A DNA stretch of 12,394 bases from Anaerolineales bacterium (GCA_017882065.1 JADGQD010000042.1:1-12394), one strand, 5' to 3'; counted from the first letter of the stretch, positions 1 to 6,971 are shown. The notes: generated from the letters alone by a model not told the origin. Program-made: numbers and translations.

Positions 1-367
1 TCTGGCCCACTTCGAGAGCGTCAGGGTTGGAAATATTGTTGGCCTGGATTATCGCCTCCACGCTGACGCTGTAGCGCTCGGCAATGGCGCTGAGCCAATC
101 GCCGGACTGGACAATGTAAGTCTCCGGTCCACGCGCCACCCCGGTCTGGTAGTGCGGGACATCCGGCGTAGGTGTCAAGACGGGCACATCGGGCGGGCGC
201 GGCGTCGGGAGGGTGTACGAAATCGTCGGCGTAACCGCCACGGCTGTGGGGACCTGTCCAGAGGTCCAGACCGAAGCCGGGGTGATAACACTTGTCTCCG
301 TCCAGGGACGGGAACAGGCAGTCAGCATGATGATCAGTCCAAATATCCACAGGCGTTTTCGGAGCAT
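1..367 (-). CDS. LysM-domain lipoprotein, partial (C-terminus off the left edge)
   Basis: Read on the minus strand from the ATG at 367, the frame stays open for 122 codons to the window edge. It starts MLRKRLWIFGLIIML and reaches the lipobox LTAC, with Cys18 as the predicted lipidated residue, so this is a type II signal peptide. A Pro/Thr-rich linker follows at about residues 27-70. The visible end, about residues 83-122, matches a LysM peptidoglycan-binding motif: TYIVQSGDWLSAIAERYSVS, then EAIIQANNISNPDALEVGQ. The protein is probably an envelope lipoprotein anchored to glycan. Any catalytic domain beyond the edge cannot be seen. An in-frame TAA lies 10-12 bases upstream of the ATG, so this start is the only one, and AGGAAG sits 12 bases before it, which is long spacing. 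The longer minus-strand frame at 21-416 is not the gene. It is transcribed divergently from the YHS-domain gene. Confidence 0.82.
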   Translation of the reverse strand, partial: MLRKRLWIFGLIIMLTACSRPWTETSVITPASVWTSGQVPTAVAVTPTISYTLPTPRPPDVPVLTPTPDVPHYQTGVARGPETYIVQSGDWLSAIAERYSVSVEAIIQANNISNPDALEVGQ

Positions 368-483
368 GGGATGATTTTACTTCCTTTCGGTTCAAATGCG
401 AAAGTGAGCATTTCATTAACTTCTGCTAATAATCATGAATGACAGTTACTACAGTCCCGTAGCATAATCCACCAGGCAAAGGT

Positions 484-489
484 TATAAT
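484..489 (+). promoter_or_regulatory. Probable -10 box for the YHS/ROK genes
   Basis: This is a perfect TATAAT 62 bases before the ATG at 551, in the divergent spacer 368-550. No good -35 hexamer lies 16-18 bases upstream (461-466 reads AGCATA), so the promoter is either activator-dependent or weakly supported. A transcript would start near 496 and carry a leader of about 55 bases containing the palindromes at 502-511 and 528-537. Confidence 0.4.
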
Positions 490-501
490 CACGCCGATGG
501 A

Positions 502-537
502 GTCACGTGACAACTGATTTTTCGCAATTAACGTTAA
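502..537. promoter_or_regulatory. Pair of 10-bp perfect palindromes, candidate operators
   Basis: GTCACGTGAC (502-511) and TTAACGTTAA (528-537) are both perfect palindromes with an ACGT core. Their centres are 26 bp apart. The first lies just downstream of the TATAAT at 484-489. On the minus strand it also overlaps a TTGTCA that could act as -35 for the LysM lipoprotein (TTGTCA, 17 bases, GATTAT). The position suggests operator sites in a divergent promoter region. The regulator is unknown. Confidence 0.35.
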
Positions 538-550
538 ACCCCTTTGAGAT

Positions 551-811
551 ATGGATCGCCGAACTGATATAAGCTCCCATCCCGACCCCGCGCCGGACGC
601 CGGTGAAGAGACGTTGTCCTTCGTGGTAGTCCCGGTTCCTGCACGGGGCCCTGAAACCGTCTGCCACCGCACCATCACCGGCGACCCGGCCTGCCATTCG
701 CAGGCGGAGTTCCATGGGCGTACCATTTACTTCTGCACAGAAACTTGCCAGAGCGTTTTCCTGTCTGACCCGGAACGTTTCTACGCTGCGCATAGCATAA
801 GGAGACCATGA
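551..811 (+). CDS. Small YHS/TRASH-domain metal-binding protein
   Basis: The 86-residue product has a low-complexity N-terminus (about residues 1-33) followed by a YHS-like domain. The domain shows ETVCHRTITGDPACH, then GRTIYFCTETCQSVFLSDPE, with Cys38, Cys48, His49, Cys62 and Cys66. The FCxxxC...F..DPE..Y ending is typical of YHS/TRASH domains, which bind heavy metals in metal-handling ATPases, sensors and small stand-alone proteins. There is no signal peptide or membrane segment, so it is probably cytoplasmic. The start is uncertain because the ATG at 551 has no clear ribosome binding site, and an internal TTG or GTG start would still keep the domain. The stop codon overlaps the next ATG (ATGA), so translation is probably coupled to the downstream sugar kinase. 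A role as metal chaperone or sensor is inference. Confidence 0.72.
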   Translation: MDRRTDISSHPDPAPDAGEETLSFVVVPVPARGPETVCHRTITGDPACHSQAEFHGRTIYFCTETCQSVFLSDPERFYAAHSIRRP

Positions 812-1692
812 TGAAAAAACTCTACGGCGGCATGGAAGGCGGCGGGACCAAGTTTATCTGCGCGGTGGGGAGCGGGAAGGATGAAATCATCGAGGAAGTC
901 CTCTTCCCGACCACGACGCCCGGCGAGACGCTCGGCCAGACCATCGCTTTCTTCCAGAAATACAACGTTTCTGCCATTGGGTTGGCTCCGTTCGGCCCGC
1001 TGGACCTGAACCCGGCCTCCCCCACCTACGGCTCCATCACCGCCACGCCCAAGCCTGGATGGGCCGGGACAAACGTGGTGGCTGCCTTTCAGCGCATATT
1101 TGATATGCCGCTGGCCTTCGAACTGGACGTAAACGCGGCAGCCTTCGGTGAGTACTCTTTGATTCCTGAAAACCGGAGTCTTGAGTCGCTGGTCTACTTC
1201 ACCATCGGGACCGGTATCGGCGCGGGCGTCATTATCAACGGGAAAGTAACCCATGGACTGACCCACCCGGAAGTGGGTCACATGCTCCTGCCGCACGATC
1301 TTAAAAAAGACCCCTTCCCCGGCACCTGTCCCTTCCACGGGGACTGTTTCGAAGGCCTGGCTAGTGGACCCGCCCTCGCCCGCCGCTGGAGAAAACCCGC
1401 TGAAACATTCCCTGATAACCACCCCGCCTGGGAACAGGAAGCCTTGTATATCGCTTACGCATTGGTGAACATTATCCTGACGCTCTCCCCGCAGCGGATC
1501 GTGCTCGGCGGCGGCGTGATGGAGCACCAGCTGCTCTTCCCGTCCATCCGGGACAAGGTGCGGGTACTCCTTAATGGCTATCTCGCCTCGCCAGTGCTTA
1601 CCGGTACAATGGAAGAATTCATCGTCCCGCCCGCTTTGGGCAAGCGCTCCGGCGTGCTGGGTGCCTTGGCGCTGGCAAAGAGCTGTGTCTGA
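808..1692 (+). CDS. ROK-family sugar kinase, fructokinase-like
   Basis: The 294-residue product has the usual length for the ROK fructokinase group, which phosphorylates fructose or related hexoses with ATP in the cytoplasm. The N-terminus GGMEGGGTKFICAVG (residues 7-21) is the phosphate-binding loop. ELDVNAAAFGE (105-115) carries the likely catalytic base Asp107. TIGTGIGAG (132-140) is the second nucleotide loop. HPEVGH (153-158), then His163, Cys174, His177 and Cys180 in GTCPFHGDC, form the zinc site of this subfamily, followed by EGLASGPA. IVLGGGVM (231-238) is the ROK C-terminal motif. All key residues are present. AAGGAG at 799-804 is 3 bases from the first ATG (808) and 6 bases from a second ATG (811), so translation may really start at the second. 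Glucose, mannose or glucosamine specificity cannot be excluded. Confidence 0.9.
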   Translation: MMKKLYGGMEGGGTKFICAVGSGKDEIIEEVLFPTTTPGETLGQTIAFFQKYNVSAIGLAPFGPLDLNPASPTYGSITATPKPGWAGTNVVAAFQRIFDMPLAFELDVNAAAFGEYSLIPENRSLESLVYFTIGTGIGAGVIINGKVTHGLTHPEVGHMLLPHDLKKDPFPGTCPFHGDCFEGLASGPALARRWRKPAETFPDNHPAWEQEALYIAYALVNIILTLSPQRIVLGGGVMEHQLLFPSIRDKVRVLLNGYLASPVLTGTMEEFIVPPALGKRSGVLGALALAKSCV

Positions 1693-1703
1693 TGTCGTTC
1701 CGA

Positions 1704-1732
1704 CGCTCCGCGCTTGTCGGGACGCCGGAGCG
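1704..1732. repeat. GC-rich inverted repeat after the sugar kinase
   Basis: CGCTCCG (1704-1710) pairs with CGGAGCG (1726-1732) around a 15-base loop, 11 bases after the kinase stop. An overlapping alternative stem pairs TTCCGAC with GTCGGGA. No T-run follows on either strand, so it is not an intrinsic terminator. It could be a remnant of a dispersed palindromic repeat. The rest of 1693-1832 shows only a ribosome binding site for the next gene. Confidence 0.35.
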
Positions 1733-1832
1733 CCCAACTCAGGGTGATGACGCACAGCATCGTCGCCAGAATCACCTCCCTCTCTTCCAACGCTCTGCGC
1801 CAGAAACCCTATCGGTAAATGGAGATTAAACC

Positions 1833-2762
1833 ATGCCCCAGAAACTTCATGTCGTCACCGGTGCGTTCGGGTATTCAGGAAAGTACATCGCCACGCGGCT
1901 GCTGGCCGAAGGCCGCCGCGTCCGCACACTGACCAACTCGATGCAGCGCGCTAATCCATTTGGCGGCCAGGTCGAAGCCCATCCGTTCAGCTTCGACTGC
2001 CCGGATGATCTGGTTGAATCTTTGCGCGGCGCGGATGTCCTTTACAACACTTACTGGGTGCGCTTCAACTATTCCTTTTTCAAACACGAGTCCGCCGTCC
2101 GAAATACGCTCATCCTGTTTGAAGCAGCTCGTCAGGCCGGGGTCAAGCGCATCGTCCACATTAGCATTACCAACCCGTCTGAAGATTCTCCGCTCGAATA
2201 TTTCTCCGGCAAGGCCCGCCTGGAACACACCCTGCAGGAATTCGGCTTCTCCTACGCCATCCTGCGCCCGACGGTACTGTTTGGTAAGGAAGACATCCTC
2301 ATCAATAACATCGCCTGGGCCTTGCGGCACCTGCCAGTCTTCGGGTTGTTTGGCGACGGGAGCTACCGCCTCCAGCCGATTTACGTGGATGATCTGGCCG
2401 CGCTGGCGGTGGAACAGGGCAAGCACGGTGAGAACGTGACGATAGATACCATCGGCCCGGAAACCTTCACCTACCGGGACTTGGCAACTGACATCGCCAA
2501 AATCATCGGCATCCAACGCCCGATCCTGTCCATGCCGCCCGCGCTGGCTTACGCCGCCGGCTGGACCCTGGGCCGCTGGATGGGCGACGTGATGATCACC
2601 TGGCCCGAAGTCAAGGGGCTGATGGCCGACCTGCTCTGCACCGACTCTCCCGCCGCCGGGACAACCCGCCTGACCGACTGGGCGCGTGAGCATAAGGACA
2701 CGCTCGGTGTGAAGTACGCCAGCGAATTAGCAAGGCGAAAAGACAGGGTCAAAGCTTACTAG
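1833..2762 (+). CDS. NAD(P)-dependent atypical SDR (NmrA/NDUFA9-like epimerase family)
   Basis: The 309-residue product is a Rossmann-fold protein. VVTGAFGYSGKYIATRLL (residues 7-24) is the TGxxGxxG dinucleotide-binding motif with Gly10, Gly13 and Gly16. VKRIVHISITNPS (104-116) is the beta-strand with the active-site Ser111, and YFSGK (123-127) fits YxxxK, so a catalytic triad may be retained. RPTVLFG (145-151) and QPIYVDDLA (181-189) are typical of sugar epimerase-like and NDUFA9-type atypical SDRs. A hydrophobic or amphipathic stretch at about 230-262 follows. There is no signal peptide. GGAG lies 8 bases before the ATG. Proteins of this type act as nucleoside-diphosphate-sugar epimerases, reductases or quinone-related chaperones, and the substrate cannot be told from sequence. 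It may be co-transcribed with the sugar kinase, but the gap is 140 bp. Confidence 0.82.
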   Translation: MPQKLHVVTGAFGYSGKYIATRLLAEGRRVRTLTNSMQRANPFGGQVEAHPFSFDCPDDLVESLRGADVLYNTYWVRFNYSFFKHESAVRNTLILFEAARQAGVKRIVHISITNPSEDSPLEYFSGKARLEHTLQEFGFSYAILRPTVLFGKEDILINNIAWALRHLPVFGLFGDGSYRLQPIYVDDLAALAVEQGKHGENVTIDTIGPETFTYRDLATDIAKIIGIQRPILSMPPALAYAAGWTLGRWMGDVMITWPEVKGLMADLLCTDSPAAGTTRLTDWAREHKDTLGVKYASELARRKDRVKAY

Positions 2763-2780
2763 AACCGCGGAAACAAGCTG

Positions 2781-2796
2781 CCAGCAGTTTTGCTGG
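2781..2796 (+). other. Short hairpin between the SDR and the small Cys/His gene
   Basis: CCAGCA and TGCTGG form a perfect 6-bp stem with a GTTT tetraloop, 18 bases after the SDR stop. No T-run follows, so termination is unlikely. It may be a processing or stability element between co-transcribed genes. Confidence 0.35.
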
Positions 2797-2823
2797 GATA
2801 AGGCTAATCCGCAGGAGCGACAA

Positions 2824-3072
2824 ATGTCCGATAACACAAATAGGGTTGAACCACATGGGTGTATCGTATGCGGCAAAATATACAACCTGCTGGTTGTGTA
2901 TACTCCTTCTGGGTTGATGGTTGGCTGTACCGTGACCAGCCCTGGCGGGCATCCGGTGCCGGATGCGGTCCGGCCGCTGGCGGCTTGCAACACGCACAGC
3001 GGGGCGGAAATAGAAACCGCCCTCGCGAGGCACTATCCCGGTCTGGAACAGGTAGAAGACCGCGAGGATTGA
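2824..3072 (+). CDS. Small conserved-looking Cys/His protein of unknown function
   Basis: This 82-residue protein is not assigned to a named family. It has a well-placed AGGAG (2813-2817) 6 bases before the ATG, which supports it as a real gene. HGCIVCGKIYNL (residues 11-22) contains a CxxC knuckle with Cys13 and Cys16. Cys35, Cys55, His58 and His70 are spread through the rest, with ACNTH at 54-58. The pattern resembles a small zinc-ribbon-like fold, but four ligands cannot be assigned with confidence. The middle (IYNLLVVYTPSGLMVGCTVTS) looks like beta-hairpins, and the end is acidic (EQVEDRED). There is no signal peptide or transmembrane segment. It lies 61 bp after the SDR on the same strand. 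Metal binding and function are inference. Confidence 0.7.
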   Translation: MSDNTNRVEPHGCIVCGKIYNLLVVYTPSGLMVGCTVTSPGGHPVPDAVRPLAACNTHSGAEIETALARHYPGLEQVEDRED

Positions 3073-3127
3073 AAGCACCGGTTATACACCCAGTCCATCC
3101 GGCCGGGTTTTCTTATCTCCCCTACGG

Positions 3128-3133
3128 TATAAT
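3128..3133 (+). promoter_or_regulatory. Probable -10 box of the ftcD transcription unit
   Basis: A perfect TATAAT lies 59 bases before the ftcD ATG, in the 120-bp spacer after the small Cys/His gene. The -35 region is weak (GGGTTT at 17-base spacing). A start near 3140 would give a leader of about 53 bases that contains the octamer array at 3150-3189. Confidence 0.45.
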
Positions 3134-3149
3134 AGCCCCGTTCCACCCA

Positions 3150-3189
3150 TCCCAATCACCTGATCACCCAATTACCTGATTACCTGAAA
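3150..3189 (+). repeat. Five degenerate tandem octamers abutting the ftcD start
   Basis: The 40 bases read as consecutive 8-mers: TCCCAATC, ACCTGATC, ACCCAATT, ACCTGATT and ACCTGAAA. The array ends 3 bases before the ATG at 3193 and occupies the place where a ribosome binding site would be. No Shine-Dalgarno sequence is visible there. Confidence 0.65.
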
Positions 3190-3192
3190 CCT

Positions 3193-4722
3193 ATGCCCTC
3201 CCCCCTCGTCGAATGTATCCCCAATTTTTCCGAAGCCCGCCGACCGGAAGTGGTCGAAGCCATTGTTGCCGCCATTGCCGCGGCCGGCGTGACCGTGCTC
3301 GACCGCCACTCCGATAGCGACCACAACCGCACCGTCGTCACCTTTGTCGGCGCACCCGCAGCAGCCGAAGAAGCCGCCTTCCAGGGCATCCGCAAGGCCA
3401 GCGAACTGATCAACCTGGGCGGGCACACCGGTTCGCACCCGCGCATCGGCGCCACCGACGTGGTTCCGTTTGTGCCGCTCTCCGGCGTCAGCATGGAAGA
3501 TTGCATCGCCATGGCCCGCCGTCTGGGTGAACGCGTCGGCCGCGAACTGAACATCCCGGTCTACCTGTACGAGGAAGCCGCCACGCAGCCCGAACGGGTC
3601 AACTTGGAAAACATCCGCCGCGGGCAGTACGAAGGCCTCAAGGCGGAGATCGAGACCAACCCGGACCGGAAACCGGACTTCGGTCCGGCCCGCCTCGGGC
3701 CCGCTGGGGCTACCGTCATCGGGGCTCGCCATCCGCTCATCGCCTACAACGTTTACCTGGCTACCGGCGACGTGGCTATTGCCAAAGCCGTCGCCAAAGC
3801 CGTCCGCCAGTCATCCGGCGGGCTGCCGTGCGTCAAGGCGCTCGGGATGCTGGTGGAGGGCCGGGCGCAGGTTTCGATGAATCTGACCAATTTCCGCCAG
3901 ACATCCATCCAGACTGCCGTCGAGGCCGTCCGCAGCGAAGCGGCGCGTCACGGCGTGGGCATCCACCACAGCGAACTAGTGGGACTCGTCCCGCAAGAAG
4001 CGTTGACCGACGCGGCGGCCCGCTATTTGCAGTTGGATGGTTTCAAGTCCGAACAGATTCTCGAAACCCGCCTTTTCGCCCCCCAGAGGGTTGATTCCCG
4101 ACCCACCAATTTTCTGGATGATCTCGCCGCTGCGACTCCCACCCCCGGCGGCGGATCCGCCGCCGCGCACGCCGGAGCGATGGGAGCGGCCCTGGTCGCC
4201 ATGGTCGCCCGGTTGACGGTTAGCAAGAAAAAGTACGCCGCCGTCGAAGCCCAGATGACTGAAATCCTGAACCAGGCCGAGCACCTGCGCCGCGAACTGA
4301 CCGCCGCCGTGGACGAGGATTCGGCCGCTTTCGAAGGCGTTTTGTCCTCCTTCAAACTGTCGAAAGCCACGCCCGAGCAGGAGAAAGTTCGCACGAAGGC
4401 CATTGAGAAAGCCACCCTGCGCGCCGCACAGGTGCCGCTCACAGTGGCACAGAAATCTGTCAGTGTGATGGCACTGGCCGAACGGGCTGTGGCCCTCGGC
4501 AACCTGAACGCCATCAGTGACGGGGCGTCGGCGGCAGCCTTGGCGCGCGCCGCCCTGACTTCCGCCGGGTACAATGTGCGCATCAACGTCAATGGGTTGA
4601 GCGACAAGACAGCTGGCGATAGTCTCCTGAGCCAGTTACAAGCTCTTGAAGTGCGCGCCATGAAGCTGGAAAAAGACGTGCATAATACCCTGACCGAACG
4701 CGGAGGCATTTCTACATCATGA
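3193..4722 (+). CDS. ftcD: Bifunctional glutamate formimidoyltransferase / formimidoyl-THF cyclodeaminase
   Basis: The 509-residue protein is a full-length fusion like animal FTCD (about 540 residues). It transfers the formimino group from N-formiminoglutamate to tetrahydrofolate, then deaminates and cyclises the product to 5,10-methenyl-THF, releasing glutamate and ammonia. Residues 1-180 are the transferase N-subdomain: ECIPNFSE (7-14), DSDHNRTVVTF (41-51) and GGHTGSHPRIGATD (76-89) with the catalytic His82. Residues 180-300 are the C-subdomain, with ELVGLVPQEAL (261-271). From about 305 to the end is the cyclodeaminase, with the folate-binding glycine-rich PTPGGGSAAA (316-325). No Shine-Dalgarno sequence precedes the ATG; octamer repeats occupy its place. 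The stop overlaps the next start (ATGA). It is a cytoplasmic enzyme that normally closes histidine degradation, but no hut gene is visible in this window. Confidence 0.95.
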   Translation: MPSPLVECIPNFSEARRPEVVEAIVAAIAAAGVTVLDRHSDSDHNRTVVTFVGAPAAAEEAAFQGIRKASELINLGGHTGSHPRIGATDVVPFVPLSGVSMEDCIAMARRLGERVGRELNIPVYLYEEAATQPERVNLENIRRGQYEGLKAEIETNPDRKPDFGPARLGPAGATVIGARHPLIAYNVYLATGDVAIAKAVAKAVRQSSGGLPCVKALGMLVEGRAQVSMNLTNFRQTSIQTAVEAVRSEAARHGVGIHHSELVGLVPQEALTDAAARYLQLDGFKSEQILETRLFAPQRVDSRPTNFLDDLAAATPTPGGGSAAAHAGAMGAALVAMVARLTVSKKKYAAVEAQMTEILNQAEHLRRELTAAVDEDSAAFEGVLSSFKLSKATPEQEKVRTKAIEKATLRAAQVPLTVAQKSVSVMALAERAVALGNLNAISDGASAAALARAALTSAGYNVRINVNGLSDKTAGDSLLSQLQALEVRAMKLEKDVHNTLTERGGISTS

Positions 4723-6329
4723 AAACCGGTAACATTCTGATAAGCCTTATTGGTATCCTGGGCATTCTTCTGGCAAGTTGCAGTAGCCAGCCTGCCCCAA
4801 CTCCTGTGAGCCTGCCGCCCACTCCGACAACCCAACCGACTGCAACACCCACTCCTCCTACCCTGTGGGTGGCTCCCTACGTCCCGACGGAACTGGTACA
4901 GTCTGTCGTTCTGCCTGACGGCTGGAGCCGGTCGGACACTGCCGAATCTGCCACCGCCCGTCTGGAAATCGGCGACCAGAACATCCTCAGCCATTGGGTG
5001 TACGCGCTGGTGGCTCCCTATCCGACCGTCACCGACGATGTACCCGCCCAGGATGTAAAGTCCGCCTGGCAGGGGACTCCGCCGGCCACGTTTGGCTCCC
5101 GGCTACTAATGGACCAGAACACCCGGGATGTTTTTGCCGCCTGGTGGGGCGAACCTGCCGCCTCGGCAGTCACCGTCCTCCCGGCAGATCAGTTGGTCAC
5201 GACCGCCTGGGACGACATGACTTCCTGGGCAATCGTCCCATTTGAGCAAATCGAGCCACGCTGGAAAGTGCTCTCCATTGACGGGAACTCCCCCATCCGC
5301 AAAGGTTTCGATGTCAACACCTATGCCCTGTCTGTCCACTTCAGCTTGAGCAGTGGGAGCCTGTCCCTGCTGCCGAGCAACCGCGATCCGAACAAGCTGA
5401 CGATCGTGGTCACCTCCGGGACGACGGCGCTGGTACGCGGCACGGCAGTCATGATGGAAGAAAAAGGGCTGCTCTACCCCGCCGAGGAGATCGCTCCCAT
5501 TCTGCAAAATGCTGACATCACCCATATCAGCAACGAGATCCCCTTTTGGCAGGATTGCCCGCGGCCCTTCCTTGGCCAGGAAAACCTGGTCTTCTGCAGC
5601 AACCCGAAATACATCCAGCTACTGGAATACATCGGGATGGATGTTGTGGAACTGACCGGAGACCATTTCAACGATTACGGTCCGGATGCGATGCGCCTCA
5701 CACTTCAAATGTACAGGCAGCGCGGCTGGAAGTACTATGGTGGCGGAGAGAACCTGCAGGAAGGTCTCAGCCCCGCCACGTTCACCCATAACGGCAACAA
5801 AATCGCCTTCCTCGGCTGCAACGCCAAGGGCGACGGATATGCGAGCGCCACCGATACCCACCCCGGGGCAGCCGCCTGTGGATACGACACGCTGCATACC
5901 GAGATTGCACAACTGAAACAGGAAGGCTACGTGGTCATCGCTACCTTCCAGCACCAGGAATACTACCAGTACACCGTCCTGCCCGAGTACCGCCTGGATT
6001 TCACCGGTATGGTAGATGCCGGGGCCGATATCGTCCAGGGCAGCCAAGCACACCAGCCCCAGAATTTTGAATTCTATAAAAATGGTTTTATTCACTACGG
6101 GACCGGGAACCTGTTCTTTGACCAATATATCACCCTCGGTAGCGACCAGACTTTCCTCGACCGGGCCTTCATCGACCGGCACGTCATCTACAATGGGAAA
6201 TACATCAACACCGAACTGCTCACCATCAAGTTCACTGATTTTGCCCAATCCCGCTTCATGACCCCCGAGGAGCGAGCCGATTTCCTGCGCTTGATGTTCT
6301 CTGCCAGCGGCTGGAAAGCCATGCGGTAA
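4719..6329 (+). CDS. CapA-family lipoprotein with altered metal-site motifs
   Basis: The 536-residue precursor has a signal peptide ending in the lipobox LLASC (Cys21), then a Pro/Thr linker (about 25-48), so it is surface- or membrane-anchored. Residues 50-225 form an unassigned N-terminal region. Residues 228-470 match the CapA/PgsA calcineurin-like fold linked to poly-gamma-glutamate and capsule synthesis: IAPILQNADITHISNEIPF, VVELTGDHFNDYG, NKIAFLGCN, MVDAGADIVQGSQAHQPQ and FIHYGTGNLFFDQ. Several usual metal positions differ: GD becomes GTT (234-236), ANNH becomes TGDH (313-316), HWGxEY becomes FQHQEY (410-415) and GHHxH becomes GSQAH (441-445). A GGAGG sits 12 bases upstream of the ATG, a long spacing, so coupling to ftcD through the ATGA overlap is likely. 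Catalytic activity is uncertain. Confidence 0.83.
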   Translation: MKTGNILISLIGILGILLASCSSQPAPTPVSLPPTPTTQPTATPTPPTLWVAPYVPTELVQSVVLPDGWSRSDTAESATARLEIGDQNILSHWVYALVAPYPTVTDDVPAQDVKSAWQGTPPATFGSRLLMDQNTRDVFAAWWGEPAASAVTVLPADQLVTTAWDDMTSWAIVPFEQIEPRWKVLSIDGNSPIRKGFDVNTYALSVHFSLSSGSLSLLPSNRDPNKLTIVVTSGTTALVRGTAVMMEEKGLLYPAEEIAPILQNADITHISNEIPFWQDCPRPFLGQENLVFCSNPKYIQLLEYIGMDVVELTGDHFNDYGPDAMRLTLQMYRQRGWKYYGGGENLQEGLSPATFTHNGNKIAFLGCNAKGDGYASATDTHPGAAACGYDTLHTEIAQLKQEGYVVIATFQHQEYYQYTVLPEYRLDFTGMVDAGADIVQGSQAHQPQNFEFYKNGFIHYGTGNLFFDQYITLGSDQTFLDRAFIDRHVIYNGKYINTELLTIKFTDFAQSRFMTPEERADFLRLMFSASGWKAMR

Positions 6330-6338
6330 GAATCACTG

Positions 6339-6971
6339 ATGACAAAGTTCGAAACCCAACTTACCCCCGCCGAAAAGCGGCTGCTCGAAAGCCTGGACAG
6401 CCCGGTAAAGATCCAAGCTTTTCTGAACGCCACCCCCTACAGCGAAGACGAATTCTACCGCTGCCCGCTGCGCGTCCTCCGGGAGCGGAAAGCGCATTGC
6501 TTCGATGGGGCTTTATTTGCCGCCATGGCATTGCACCGCATCGGCCACCCGCCGCTGATCCTGGAACTCATCCCGAACGCGCGCGACGACGATCATATCC
6601 TGGCACTTTTCAAGCGATATGACCATTGGGGAGCCGTGGCGCAGTCAAATTTTACCGGCCTGCGCTACCGCGAACCGGTCTACCGAAGCCTGCGTGAACT
6701 GGTTATGTCGTATTTCGAAGACTTCTTCAACTCTGCGGGTGAGAAGACTCTGGTCGGCTACCGCGGTCCGATCAACCTGAAAGTCTTCGACCGGCTGGAG
6801 TGGATGTCCAGCGACACAGGTCTGGAAACGCTGTCCACCGATATGGACCGCTACCGCGTCCTTCCTGTCATCACCAGCGAAATAGCAGCCGATCTTGCCC
6901 CGCTGGACGAGCGCAGTCTGCGCGCCGGGCTGATGGGCGCCAACGAAGCCGGCCTGTTCAAAGTCCATTAG
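6339..6971 (+). CDS. Transglutaminase-like superfamily protein
   Basis: The 210-residue protein has no signal peptide. SPVKIQAFLNATPY (residues 21-34) followed by RERKAHCFDGALFAAMALHR (48-67) and ARDDDHILALFKRYDHWGAV (81-100) fits the transglutaminase-like/cysteine-protease fold. Cys54 would be the nucleophile, His86 the base and Asp95 a possible third residue. The tail REPVYRSLRELVMSYFEDFF (111-130) recurs in the uncharacterised bacterial proteins of this type that I recognise. Known superfamily members are proteases, peptide N-glycanases or amide-bond formers, and I cannot choose among them. It starts 9 bp after the CapA stop, without a strong ribosome binding site, and its stop lies 2 bp before the aminotransferase start, so it is almost certainly in the same operon. 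Confidence 0.72.
   Translation: MTKFETQLTPAEKRLLESLDSPVKIQAFLNATPYSEDEFYRCPLRVLRERKAHCFDGALFAAMALHRIGHPPLILELIPNARDDDHILALFKRYDHWGAVAQSNFTGLRYREPVYRSLRELVMSYFEDFFNSAGEKTLVGYRGPINLKVFDRLEWMSSDTGLETLSTDMDRYRVLPVITSEIAADLAPLDERSLRAGLMGANEAGLFKVH

Noticed and set aside
21..416. Minus-strand open frame of 131 codons at the left edge
   Set aside because: It is out of frame with the LysM lipoprotein at 1-367, which has a clear signal peptide, lipobox and LysM motif in the same DNA.
1704..1732. GC-rich stem after the sugar kinase as an intrinsic terminator
   Set aside because: No T-run follows the stem on either strand.
781..1755. Minus-strand open frame of 324 codons
   Set aside because: It is antisense to the ROK kinase, has no recognisable domain and has low-complexity Gly/Arg/His composition typical of GC-rich shadow frames.
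1875..2693. Minus-strand open frame of 272 codons
   Set aside because: It is antisense to the SDR gene, which has clear Rossmann and YxxxK motifs and a good ribosome binding site.
4023..4994. Minus-strand open frame of 323 codons across the ftcD/CapA junction
   Set aside because: It is antisense to two well-supported genes and shows no family motif.
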